Shown here: positions 31,272 to 37,567 of the stretch, piece by piece
How the letters are laid out: each line of letters opens with the position of its first letter
Numbering within the stretch: position 1 is the first letter of the stretch
Source of the DNA: a virus
IMG/VR virus record: IMGVR_UViG_3300009514_000044
Location: 1-45,398 of that record
Length of the DNA stretch: 45,398 bases
Reading direction: 5' to 3' (one strand)
Notes under the pieces: generated by a model
Told to the model about the DNA's origin: nothing
The model's database searches: none
Seen by the model: only the letters and a program-made list of their open reading frames with translations
Position numbers and translations under genes: made by a program

Positions 31272-31509
31272 TGGCCGCGATGTCAATACCTGGACTGTCC
31301 TGATTGCGACCTGTACTTGTCTATTTGCGACACGGACCCTTCTATGCCCATGGTGCTGCGGTGCAGCATGGCCGAAACCCGTGGTATCGTCCCGGTGAGG
31401 GCCCTGCCCGAACCGCGAAGGGGCGCCGTGGTGTCCAGGCGACGCCAGCGGGTCCACAAGGCCTGCAGGGGCGCGCAGCCGGGCGGGCGAGACGCTAGAC
31501 TCTCGCCGG
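31272..31509. other. Non-coding stretch upstream of small terminase (regulatory/packaging candidate)
   Basis: No credible gene is present. It holds two TTGCGAC direct repeats 20 bp apart (31304, 31324), an inverted repeat TGCTGC-GGT-GCAGCA (31354-31368) and a TAGACT hexamer (31496-31501) just before the next start codon. Being upstream of the small terminase gene, it is a reasonable place for a pac site or late-gene control, but nothing proves it. Confidence 0.35.
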
Positions 31510-32109
31510 GTGAAACCACCCGCACGCGGCAATCCAGCCGAACTAGTCGCTCCCAGGCTGCCCGAGGGCGCGCCGGACGCTGCAGCGGCTCTCGGTGGCT
31601 CCCAGGCCTTCCGGTCGCTCACTCCGACGCTACAGCGGCTCGCGCTTGAATACCTGCGCACCGGGCGCATCGGGCAGGCTGCTAAACTCGCCGGAATGAG
31701 CCGTGGACACGCGAGCCGAGTGATGGCGCGAGACATGACGCTGCAACGGGCAATCGAGGATGTGGCGGCGATGGCGGTCGATGAGGCAATGCTCACGCCG
31801 CAGCTGCTGCGGACCATGATGCTCAGGGAGGCTACCAGCCCGGAATCAGAGTCTCGGGACCGGCAGTATGCCATCAGCAGGCTGTATCAGTGGTTGGGGC
31901 ATGAGACGCCTGATGTCGGGGATACTGTGACGGCGGCCCTTGAAGCGCTGCGTCTCATCGAAGCCATCGCACCCGAACGGCTCCCGGAGGCGCGCGCTGC
32001 GCTCGCGGGCCGGCTGCTGGGGCCCGCAGAGGGCGCCGAAAGTGTCCTGAAAGCGACATCGGAAGGCCATAATCAGCCGGATCGGGGTAACGGACCCGTA
32101 ACCGACTGA
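31510..32109 (+). CDS. terS: Putative terminase small subunit
   Basis: 199 aa from GTG at 31510, without a Shine-Dalgarno; TAGACT lies 8 bases upstream, so a leaderless message is possible. TLQRLALEYLRTGRIGQAAKLAGMSRGHASRVMARDMTLQRAIEDV is the HTH and following helix typical of small terminases (AA..AG.s...a.r......v..ai). The long middle helix and flexible C-terminus also fit. It would bind the packaging site and recruit TerL. Another Terminase_2/phage HTH protein is the alternative. Confidence 0.65.
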   Translation: MKPPARGNPAELVAPRLPEGAPDAAAALGGSQAFRSLTPTLQRLALEYLRTGRIGQAAKLAGMSRGHASRVMARDMTLQRAIEDVAAMAVDEAMLTPQLLRTMMLREATSPESESRDRQYAISRLYQWLGHETPDVGDTVTAALEALRLIEAIAPERLPEARAALAGRLLGPAEGAESVLKATSEGHNQPDRGNGPVTD

Positions 32110-32142
32110 TTCCCTTGCGGTTTGGGCCGTGCGTGGACTGCG

Positions 32143-32158
32143 CATAACGGGTGTTATG
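32143..32158. promoter_or_regulatory. Perfect inverted repeat CATAAC-N4-GTTATG
   Basis: Arms at 32143-32148 and 32153-32158. It lies 34 bases after the small terminase stop, and CATAAC could be a -10 with TTTGGG (32121-32126) at a 16-bp spacer. Possible operator or attenuator; unrelated to the TTGC-N6-GCAA set. Confidence 0.3.
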
Positions 32159-32283
32159 TCAAATAGGTGCCTCGACGGCCCTGCCAGACCCGATCGAGCG
32201 GCCGCCAGGCGCGACCTCGAGCACCCCCCTCGCTTCGAGTACGAGTGCCCTTCCCACCCCCGATCCCCCCCCAGAAAACCCCC

Positions 32284-32312
32284 TTGCCAACCCGCAACCC
32301 CTGCCTGATGAT
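32284..32312 (+). promoter_or_regulatory. TTGC-N6-GCAA operator and weak promoter before the GGQ gene
   Basis: Exact palindrome at 32284-32297. TTGCCA (32284-32289) and GATGAT (32307-32312) are 17 bp apart, 6 bases before ATG 32319. This supports 32319, rather than the upstream in-frame GTG at 32151, as the start of the next gene. Confidence 0.5.
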
Positions 32313-32318
32313 ACGCCG

Positions 32319-32708
32319 ATGCGCTCCTACACTCGCCGCGACTTCGAGGTGCAGTGGTTCTCCGGCACGGGTCCGGGCGGCCAGCATCGGAACAAGCACC
32401 AGAACTGCTGCCGCATCATCCACCGGGAGAGCGGTCTGCGGGCGAGCTCGACGCGCCATCGTGAGCGCCAGGCTAACCTTCGGGCGGCGTTTCACCGGTT
32501 GGCGGGGTTGCTGCTCGCTGCGGAGGCTGGGGAGGCTGAGAGGCGCTCCGGCAACGAGGTGGTGCGGACCTATCACTTCGAGCGGGGGGAGGTGATTGAC
32601 CACGGGTCCGGGCTGCGCTCGACGACCTCGAGGGTGATGGACGGCGACCTCGACGAGTTCCGGGCGGGGCATGACGGGCGCGCGCTGCCGCGCACGGGGC
32701 GTGTGTAG
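32319..32708 (+). CDS. Stand-alone GGQ (RF-1 domain) release-factor-like protein
   Basis: 129 aa. The class I release-factor catalytic domain is present: WFSGTGPGGQHRNKHQNCCR with GGQ at residues 20-22, then IIHRESGLRAS, RHRERQANLRAAFHRL. The C-terminal EVVRTYHFERGEVIDH and RVMDGDLDEFRAG match the RF1/RF2 domain-3 end (xRTYxF...VxDHR..., xxDGxLDxFI). The stop-codon-reading domain (PxT/SPF) and domains 1 and 4 are absent. It resembles ArfB/PrfH-like rescue factors but without the basic ArfB tail. It would hydrolyse peptidyl-tRNA on ribosomes, perhaps stalled or damaged ones. Own operator-bearing promoter. Confidence 0.85.
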   Translation: MRSYTRRDFEVQWFSGTGPGGQHRNKHQNCCRIIHRESGLRASSTRHRERQANLRAAFHRLAGLLLAAEAGEAERRSGNEVVRTYHFERGEVIDHGSGLRSTTSRVMDGDLDEFRAGHDGRALPRTGRV

Positions 32709-32846
32709 CCGCTCCCTGGCCCTCCCTGGCCCTCGAGGCGTCTTCCCCTTCGCCGGGTGCCGCAAGGCTCGCATCCTGCTCCTGCTGGCGCTGGTGAAGC
32801 TTGTGAGGGCGCCGGCCCGCTGAAATCCCGGCGTTCCGCGGGCCTC

Positions 32847-32879
32847 TTGCATCTCCGCAACCCCCATGCCATCCTGCAC
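32847..32879 (+). promoter_or_regulatory. TTGC-N6-GCAA operator plus degenerate copy before 32992
   Basis: Exact site at 32847-32860 and a weakened TGC-N6-GCA copy at 32867-32878, 19 bp on, the same spacing as the pair at 34257. The element shares TTGCAT-N4-GCAACCCCC with that pair. TTGCAT/CATCCT (17-bp spacer) is only a weak promoter. The gene starts 113 bases downstream, after a GC-rich leader. Confidence 0.5.
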
Positions 32880-32991
32880 GTTGCCGGCGGCCTCGGGGCC
32901 CCCTGAGGGCGTCTGGAAGCCGTCGGGTGCTGCTTCTCCCCCATCAAGGGCGATGCGGCCCCCGGCGCACCCCGAGGCCTCTGGAGGAGCC

Positions 32992-33189
32992 ATGGACACC
33001 GATCAGAAACCGATCGAAAACCGATCGGAAACCGACACGAACGACGACCTGGCGGCGCGGCGGATGCTGCGCCTGGAGTTGGTGAAGGCGATGCTCGCCG
33101 CGGACGTGGCGTGGGCCGCCAACGAGTTGCCGGGCTTTCTCGTCGCCCTCGAGCGCTACGTGCTCAGCGGTGAGGTGGAGGAGGAGTAG
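32992..33189 (+). CDS. Small acidic/helical hypothetical protein
   Basis: 65 aa with GGAGGAG just before ATG 32992. Sequence includes three near-repeats of a DQKPIENRSETDT-like start and a helix RMLRLELVKAMLAADVAWAANELPGFLVALERYVL. The upstream ~280 bases after the GGQ gene hold the operator at 32847, a tandem CCCTGGCCCT repeat near 32716 and a GC hairpin, but no gene. It overlaps the leftward mini-operon's last gene by 26 bp tail-to-tail. Confidence 0.6.
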   Translation: MDTDQKPIENRSETDTNDDLAARRMLRLELVKAMLAADVAWAANELPGFLVALERYVLSGEVEEE

Positions 33190-33349
33190 CCGGCCGGGGC
33201 TCGAACATCTCGTCCTGCGCCGGGCACACCCGCTGCACCGCCATGCTGATGTCCCGCCGGCACCGCGCGCAGACATCGTCGGTCGAGCCGCACTGCGGGC
33301 AGGGCATGCGCCGGCCGTCGTCTTCCTCGAGCGCGCGCACCTTGCTCAC
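33164..33349 (-). CDS. Zinc-ribbon small protein
   Basis: 61 aa from GTG at 33349 (GTGA overlap). MPCPQCGSTDDVCARC is a four-Cys zinc ribbon; the tail is Pro/His-rich (PATPPPPHR). Last gene of the leftward mini-operon 34232-33164. A start at the inner ATG (33304-33306) is possible. Confidence 0.55.
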   Translation of the reverse strand: MSKVRALEEDDGRRMPCPQCGSTDDVCARCRRDISMAVQRVCPAQDEMFEPRPATPPPPHR

Positions 33350-33531
33350 AGCGCCCGCCTGAGCTCGCGCAGCAGCCACCGGGCGGCCCCCTTCGGGCTG
33401 TTCGCATACGCCCGGACCCACGCCACCTGGCGCTCCTGGGCGCACCGTTTCGGAGGCCGGCACATCTTCCGCTTGCGGTCGCAGTACGGCGGCAGCGGGT
33501 CGCCACACACGATGCAGCGCCGCTCGCTCAC
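33346..33531 (-). CDS. Cys-rich basic small protein
   Basis: 61 aa from GTG at 33531 (GTGA overlap). CIVCGDPLPPYCDRKRKMC then RCAQERQVAW suggests a zinc site like those of small HNH or nucleic-acid-binding proteins, with a basic helix behind (SPKGAARWLLRELRRAL). No HNH histidines are visible. Confidence 0.5.
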   Translation of the reverse strand: MSERRCIVCGDPLPPYCDRKRKMCRPPKRCAQERQVAWVRAYANSPKGAARWLLRELRRAL

Positions 33532-33662
33532 CACACCCTCCGCAGCACCTCGAGGACCGCGATGAACAGGCCGACGGGCACCGCGGCGATGGCGACCACG
33601 ACCAGGAACGAGGCGTCGGGGTGCTGCTCGCAGAACACGCGCCAGCGTTGCGCGCGGCTCAC
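33528..33662 (-). CDS. 44-residue single-TM protein
   Basis: GTG at 33662 overlaps the upstream stop (GTGA). Soluble start VSRAQRWRVFCEQHPDAS, TM helix FLVVVAIAAVPVGLFIAVL and a basic end (RRVW). Too short to classify. Confidence 0.5.
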   Translation of the reverse strand: MSRAQRWRVFCEQHPDASFLVVVAIAAVPVGLFIAVLEVLRRVW

Positions 33663-33772
33663 CCCGCCACCCACGCCAGCACATAGCACCCGATCGCCCA
33701 CGCGATGATGAGCGCGTAGCCGACCCACGGCGAGATGGGCGAGGGCCTCGGTTGCTGTCGCCTGCGCTCCAT
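33659..33772 (-). CDS. 37-residue single-TM protein
   Basis: ATG at 33772; stop overlaps the next GTG. MERRRQQPRPSPISPW followed by TM helix VGYALIIAWAIGCYVLAWVAG. Positive-inside rule predicts a cytoplasmic N-terminus. Part of the leftward mini-operon. Confidence 0.5.
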   Translation of the reverse strand: MERRRQQPRPSPISPWVGYALIIAWAIGCYVLAWVAG

Positions 33773-33777
33773 GGGAC

Positions 33778-34032
33778 TCAGGAGTGGGTCAGGCACGCGA
33801 GGAGCGCCCAGAAGGCGATCGCGAACCCGAGCAGACCGACCAGGAGGGCCGGAGAGCGCTCGGCCCGGTCGGGCGCCGGAAGTGGGTCGCCGCGCGCACA
33901 CCGCGCGCAGAGGTCGTCCCCGGCCTCGCCGTGGGTCGGTCGGTAGATCCACCCCTTGGGCCGGGGCTTGCTGATGAGTGCGGGCTCGATAATCTGGCAG
34001 CGGTCGCACTTGAAATAGTGGAGCTTCGTCAT
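33778..34032 (-). CDS. Zinc-ribbon protein with C-terminal TM anchor
   Basis: 84 aa from ATG at 34032. FKCDRCQIIEP then DDLCARCARG form a zinc ribbon at the front, and LLVGLLGFAIAFWALLACLT is a TM helix at the end, so the ribbon would be held at the membrane. Function unknown. Confidence 0.6.
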   Translation of the reverse strand: MTKLHYFKCDRCQIIEPALISKPRPKGWIYRPTHGEAGDDLCARCARGDPLPAPDRAERSPALLVGLLGFAIAFWALLACLTHS

Positions 34033-34037
34033 CGGCG

Positions 34038-34232
34038 TCACTCCGGGGTGTAGCAGACGCAGGCCGGCGCGAGGACGCGCGCGAGCGCGCTCTCCACCCG
34101 CGCATACGCCTCGGCGTTGAACCCGCCGTGCAGGCCGGGGAGGTCGATGGCGGCATCCTTCGTGCGCAGCCACACCGTGCACACCGGGGCGCAGCAGCAT
34201 TCCGTGCAGGACAGCAGCTTCTCGGGCACCAT
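34038..34232 (-). CDS. Cys-rich small protein, first gene of leftward mini-operon
   Basis: 64 aa from ATG at 34232 with GAGGAG 6 bases upstream; an in-frame ATG at 34253 lacks such a site. SCTECCCAPVCTVW is a dense Cys cluster; the remainder is helical (NAEAYARVESALARVLAPAC). Divergent from the gene at 34311 across the operator pair at 34257-34289. Confidence 0.55.
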   Translation of the reverse strand: MVPEKLLSCTECCCAPVCTVWLRTKDAAIDLPGLHGGFNAEAYARVESALARVLAPACVCYTPE

Positions 34233-34256
34233 CGCGTTCTCCTCGCTCCACATGCC

Positions 34257-34289
34257 TTGCATTCTGGCAACCCCCTTGCTAGATTGCAA
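34257..34289. promoter_or_regulatory. Divergent promoter with two TTGC-N6-GCAA operators
   Basis: Exact sites at 34257-34270 and 34276-34289. Rightward: TTGCAT (34257-34262) and TAGATT (34280-34285), 17-bp spacer, extended -10 TGC, towards 34311. Leftward: TTGCAA (complement of 34284-34289) and CAGAAT (complement of 34261-34266), 17-bp spacer, towards the gene starting at 34232. Each operator covers the -35 of one promoter and the -10 of the other. Confidence 0.7.
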
Positions 34290-34310
34290 GTCCACACCGG
34301 AGGCAGGCTG

Positions 34311-34562
34311 ATGAGCGACGAGATGGAACGGACCGACGACGAGATGGTGGAGATCCTGGTCGCCGATGCGCTGACGCTGCTCGAGGACCGCACCGAGGGG
34401 TGGGCGTTCACCTTGGTGTCGGTGCAGACCGGCATCGCGCCGGCGAGGCTGCTGGTGACGACCACCGGCGTGCCGGCCGAGGCGCCGGGGCTGCTGGTGA
34501 ACGCGAGCATCGCCGTTCAGGGCGCCGACCCGCCGAAGCGGGGCCGGGAGACGCTGCAGTGA
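34311..34562 (+). CDS. Small acidic hypothetical protein
   Basis: 83 aa, ATG 34311 with GGAGG 8 bases upstream. DEMERTDDEMVEILVADALTLLED at the front, beta-like middle and a C-terminal PKRGRETLQ. Not recognised. Opens the long rightward train of small genes that runs to about 41 kb. Confidence 0.6.
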   Translation: MSDEMERTDDEMVEILVADALTLLEDRTEGWAFTLVSVQTGIAPARLLVTTTGVPAEAPGLLVNASIAVQGADPPKRGRETLQ

Positions 34563-34951
34563 CCGGCAGGGGAGAAATGTCGACGCTCATCGCCTTGAGG
34601 GAGGCGCAGGGCGACGTAGAGCGCGCGCACCCGGCCCCGGTCGCCGAGACGCGCGATGGCGTCATCGCGATGCTGAAGACCGCGTTCGCGACGACGAGGG
34701 GGCACTGGATGTGCACCGCCGAGAACCTGCAGCTCGCCGCCGGCGTGCTGGCCGTGCTCCAAGTGCTCGGCGACGAGCATCCTGAGCACGAGAACCTCCG
34801 CGGCGACCTGAACGCCCTGATGACGATGAACGCCGCTCTGCATGCGGCCTCGAGCGGCGTGCCCGTCGACTTCGCGACCGTTGCCCAAGATCTCGGCGAC
34901 GCGGAGCGCGAGCGCTATCCCCTAATCCCCCTGTTCGACGACCGTGCATAG
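34559..34951 (+). CDS. Hypothetical helical protein
   Basis: 130 aa from GTG at 34559 (GTGA overlap); ATG at 34577 with GGGGAG close upstream is an alternative start. Helical content is high (ENLQLAAGVLAVLQVLGDEH, LNALMTMNAALHAASSG). No family recognised. Confidence 0.55.
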   Translation: MTGRGEMSTLIALREAQGDVERAHPAPVAETRDGVIAMLKTAFATTRGHWMCTAENLQLAAGVLAVLQVLGDEHPEHENLRGDLNALMTMNAALHAASSGVPVDFATVAQDLGDAERERYPLIPLFDDRA

Positions 34952-35126
34952 CGTGCCCGACGCCCCGCGCTGCGAGTACCACGACGTCGAGCTCGACGAC
35001 GAGGGCAAGTGCTCCGTGTGCGAGTACGAGGAGGACCGCCTGCAGGCCGCCGCGGAGGAGGGCCGCCCCCGGGCGATCGCCATCCTGCGCGCGCGGCGCT
35101 CGGCGAAGCTGAGGGGCGAATGGTGA
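34944..35126 (+). CDS. Small Cys/His protein
   Basis: 60 aa from GTG at 34944, overlapping the previous stop by 8 bp. CEYHDVELDDEGKCSVCEYEED gives C..H......C..C, a likely zinc site, followed by a charged helix. Not recognised. Confidence 0.5.
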   Translation: MHSVPDAPRCEYHDVELDDEGKCSVCEYEEDRLQAAAEEGRPRAIAILRARRSAKLRGEW

Positions 35127-35203
35127 TCGTCAGCCCCGCACGACCGAAGGGAACGTATCGTCCCGAGTGGCGGTCGTGCGGGGCCGACATGGAGGAAGCA
35201 TGA
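35120..35203 (+). CDS. 27-residue possible leader peptide over a hairpin
   Basis: ATG 35120 with GAGGGGCG upstream overlaps the previous stop. The short frame (MVIVSPARPKGTYRPEW...) runs through the 35134-35183 hairpin and stops over the DUF5131 ATG. It may be a translated leader controlling the next gene, or not be translated at all. Confidence 0.3.
   Translation: MVIVSPARPKGTYRPEWRSCGADMEEA
35134..35183 (+). promoter_or_regulatory. Long RNA hairpin before the DUF5131 gene
   Basis: CCCCGCACGACCG (35134-35146) and its exact complement (35171-35183) give a perfect 13-bp stem, with an inner GGGA/TCCC stem in the 24-base loop. It ends 8 bases before GGAGGAAG, the ribosome site of the gene at 35200. 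No T run follows, so translational control or mRNA processing is likelier than termination. Confidence 0.5.
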
Positions 35204-36105
35204 CGAACATCGAATGGACCGACGAGACGTGGAACCCCGTGCGCGGCTGCTCGCGCGTGTCGGCCGGCTGCGAGAACTGCTACGCCGAGCGCACCGCGAT
35301 CCGCATGGCCGGGCCGGGCGGGCATTACGAGGGCCTCGCGCGCAAGGTCAACGGGCACCCCGTCTGGACCGGCGAGGTCCGGTGCCTGCCGGAACTGCTC
35401 GACCGGCCGCTGCGGTGGCGCAAGCCGCGGCGGGTGTTCGTCAATTCGATGAGCGACCTGTTCCACGAGAAGGTGCCGGACGAGTTCATCGATCGGGTGT
35501 TCGACGTGATGGAGCGCTGTCCGCAGCACATCTTCCAGGTGCTCACGAAGCGGCCGGTGCGGATGTGGAAATACCTTTCCGAGGCCGTGCCGGTGCGTCC
35601 GGAGGCGTGGCCTCTCCCCAACGTCTGGCTCGGCGTTTCCGTCGAGGACCAAGCGACGGCCGACGAGCGCATCCCCGTCCTGCTCGACACGCCGGCCGCG
35701 GTGCGGTGGGTGAGCGCGGAGCCGCTGCTCGTGCCGGTGGACATGGCTCGGTGGCTGCGCCACGGCGCGCCGGTCTATCCGTCGAAGCACGCCTATCGTC
35801 GCCGTGAGCGGCTCGACTGGGTCGTGACCGGCGGCGAATCCGGCCCCGGCGCGCGGCCGTGCGACGTGGCGTGGATCCGCAGCATCGTCGAGCAGTGCCG
35901 GGCAGCGGCGATCCCGGTGTTCGTGAAGCAGCTCGGAGCGCGCGTCTCCGGCCGGGTCAACCACCCGGACAACGAGGGCTACGGCGTACACGACGTTCGC
36001 CTCGATGACCGCAAGGGCGGCGACCCGGCCGAGTGGCCCGAGGACCTGCGCGTGCGGGAGTGGCCCGACACACAGCCCGCCACCGCGCGGGCGGGAGAGG
36101 AGTGA
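35200..36105 (+). CDS. Phage Gp37/Gp68 family protein (DUF5131)
   Basis: 301 aa. The N-terminus IEWTDETWNPVRGCSRVSAG with CENCYAER is the family hallmark (IeWTd.TWNP..GC..vS.GC.nCYA), followed by VFVNSMSDLFHE, FQVLTKRP and WVVTGGESGPGARP. The three N-terminal cysteines recall radical-SAM/Fe-S cluster sites, but the reaction is unknown. Length is normal. A GGAGGAAG site and a strong hairpin lie just upstream. Confidence 0.88.
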   Translation: MTNIEWTDETWNPVRGCSRVSAGCENCYAERTAIRMAGPGGHYEGLARKVNGHPVWTGEVRCLPELLDRPLRWRKPRRVFVNSMSDLFHEKVPDEFIDRVFDVMERCPQHIFQVLTKRPVRMWKYLSEAVPVRPEAWPLPNVWLGVSVEDQATADERIPVLLDTPAAVRWVSAEPLLVPVDMARWLRHGAPVYPSKHAYRRRERLDWVVTGGESGPGARPCDVAWIRSIVEQCRAAAIPVFVKQLGARVSGRVNHPDNEGYGVHDVRLDDRKGGDPAEWPEDLRVREWPDTQPATARAGEE

Positions 36106-36386
36106 TGGCTTGCCCGAACTGTAACGCGACGATGCAAGGGCTCGCGGGCGACCCCATGTGGTTCTGGTGTCCGGTGTGTGGCACGGTCAAGCAGGGACAG
36201 CAAACCGACCATTACGACGTGCCGTCGGTCTCCCCCGCCGCCAACCTGGGCCGGGTTGCCTATGTGGCCCACCTGTTCACCAGCGCCGCACTGTGCAACA
36301 GCGTGAACGCTATGAAGTATGAACTTGCGCGCCGCGGAATCGACGACACACGGGAGCCATTGGACGACCCTATGGGGAGAGGATAG
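36105..36386 (+). CDS. Zinc-ribbon protein
   Basis: 93 aa; ATG overlaps the previous TGA. ACPNCNATM and WCPVCGTVK form a zinc ribbon; the rest (NLGRVAYVAHLFTSAALCNSVN) is helical. A similar CPxC..G..F.CP.CG layout is common in phage proteins paired with DUF5131. Function unknown. Confidence 0.65.
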   Translation: MACPNCNATMQGLAGDPMWFWCPVCGTVKQGQQTDHYDVPSVSPAANLGRVAYVAHLFTSAALCNSVNAMKYELARRGIDDTREPLDDPMGRG

Positions 36387-36607
36387 TGCGCCCCGCCCTC
36401 CTCCTCGCCCTCGCGTGCGTGGTGGGTGGGTGCAGCGATGCTGATATCGCACGCACGAAAGCCGTCAAATCTGACGTGACGCCGCTCTTATGCAAAGACG
36501 CGCGCATCGTCAAGGTGTACGTCCACACGTACGGATTTCCGTGGGATCTCAAGACTGTTATTCGCTGCGCAGCCTGGCGCGCGGCGCAGACAGGAGAAAC
36601 CCAATGA
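36386..36607 (+). CDS. Small lipoprotein
   Basis: 73 aa from GTG at 36386 (overlaps TAG). Signal segment RPALLLALACVVGGC ends in a lipobox VGGC; the mature part is ~57 residues with two further Cys. It would be anchored to a membrane on the periplasmic side. Early-type position, away from lysis genes, suggests superinfection exclusion or similar rather than spanin function; inference. Confidence 0.65.
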   Translation: MRPALLLALACVVGGCSDADIARTKAVKSDVTPLLCKDARIVKVYVHTYGFPWDLKTVIRCAAWRAAQTGETQ

Positions 36608-36903
36608 CACGCCACGAGTTGCAGGAGATGCGCGAGCGGGCAGAGGCTGCGGAGCGTGAGCGGGACGCACTACAGCGCGATGCCGATACGCACCGGACGC
36701 GCATGGCGCGCGTAATTGACGCGGAGCGGGGGCGCGATGAGGCGCGCGCGGATAACGAGCGGCTGCGGGAGGACAACGCGCGGTATATCCGCGCATTCAA
36801 GCACACGCACACCAAAGATCACGAGAGAGAAGACGATGCTTGCGCCGAGTGCGGGCTCGACATACGCGACCCGATCCACCGGAGGGTTGGTGATGACGAT
36901 TGA
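36604..36903 (+). CDS. Coiled-coil protein with C-terminal Cys/His site
   Basis: 99 aa; ATGA overlap. The first ~75 residues are coiled coil (HELQEMRERAEAAERERDALQ...); the end DACAECGLDIRDPIHRR could bind metal. This type is frequent in early phage operons; function unknown. Confidence 0.65.
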   Translation: MTRHELQEMRERAEAAERERDALQRDADTHRTRMARVIDAERGRDEARADNERLREDNARYIRAFKHTHTKDHEREDDACAECGLDIRDPIHRRVGDDD

Positions 36904-37219
36904 CACCACCGCTATCGAAGCGCGGCTGCGGGAAATGCGGCACATCCCGCCAAAACTGATGAGTCGCGACGAACTGGAGGAGGAGACTCGTATTCGTCGG
37001 CAACTCGCGCTAGATGCCAACGTAACGATTGCGCAGCAGGCCGACACCATCGCAACCCTGCGCGCGAAGAACGAGCGGCTGCGGGAGTGCGCGCAGGATT
37101 TGATCAACGAGGTGGCCCACGACGAGGACTGCCGTGCGGGCCAGTTCATCGGTGCATGTACGTGCGATATAGGACAGGCAGCGGAACGACTCAGCGAGGC
37201 CCTGCGCGATGACCAGTGA
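36893..37219 (+). CDS. Coiled-coil early protein
   Basis: 108 aa from ATG at 36893 with GGAGGG upstream; overlaps the previous gene by 11 bp. Contains IAQQADTIATLRAKNERLRECAQDLINEV and CRAGQFIGACTCDI. Similar small coiled-coil Ea22-like proteins occur in phage accessory regions. Function unknown. Confidence 0.6.
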   Translation: MTIDTTAIEARLREMRHIPPKLMSRDELEEETRIRRQLALDANVTIAQQADTIATLRAKNERLRECAQDLINEVAHDEDCRAGQFIGACTCDIGQAAERLSEALRDDQ

Positions 37220-37292
37220 CGGAGTCCTGATTTTGGTGGCGTACCTCGTCATCGCCGCGCTCGTGGTGCTGTGGATGTATTGGAGGGACTGA
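37209..37292 (+). CDS. 27-residue membrane microprotein
   Basis: ATG 37209 overlaps the previous gene by 11 bp. MTSDGVLILVAYLVIAALVV then LWMYWRD is a single TM helix. Its stop overlaps the next ATG (TGATG). Position and coupling on both sides support translation. Confidence 0.5.
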   Translation: MTSDGVLILVAYLVIAALVVLWMYWRD

Positions 37293-37567
37293 TGACGATT
37301 GACCTGAGAACCGACACCGAGAAGGACTTGGAGGACGCGCTGCACGCCTACCGAAAGCGTGCCGAGCGTCTGCGGAAGGCGGTTGAGCGCATCGACAGAT
37401 GGAGCAAGGCGTACCCAATCGACGTATTCCCGGAGCCGGATTGGAAGCGAGTGAATGAGGTGCTGGCCGCCTCCCGCCTGTCTCTGGCCGCGGTGAGTGC
37501 GAGCAACATGCGCCACGTTGTCGAGGGGGTGGGGAAGATTGCACGCGAGGCCCTGCGCGATGACTGA
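37292..37567 (+). CDS. Small helical protein
   Basis: 91 aa; TGATG overlap. KDLEDALHAYRKRAERLRKAVERID is coiled coil; the rest is helical. The end ALRDD mirrors that of the protein ending at 37219 (ALRDDQ), suggesting shared ancestry of gene ends in this cassette region. Confidence 0.6.
   Translation: MTIDLRTDTEKDLEDALHAYRKRAERLRKAVERIDRWSKAYPIDVFPEPDWKRVNEVLAASRLSLAAVSASNMRHVVEGVGKIAREALRDD

Noticed and set aside
31304-31649. Plus-strand frames between 31304 and 31649 as genes
   Set aside because: Low-complexity Arg/Ala text, no ribosome site, and the small terminase frame from 31510 has a real HTH.
32151-32318. N-terminal extension of the GGQ protein from GTG 32151
   Set aside because: The added residues are low-complexity Pro/Ser/Ala, no ribosome site precedes it, and an operator/promoter at 32284-32312 lies within it. 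ATG 32319 starts right at the RF-1 domain.
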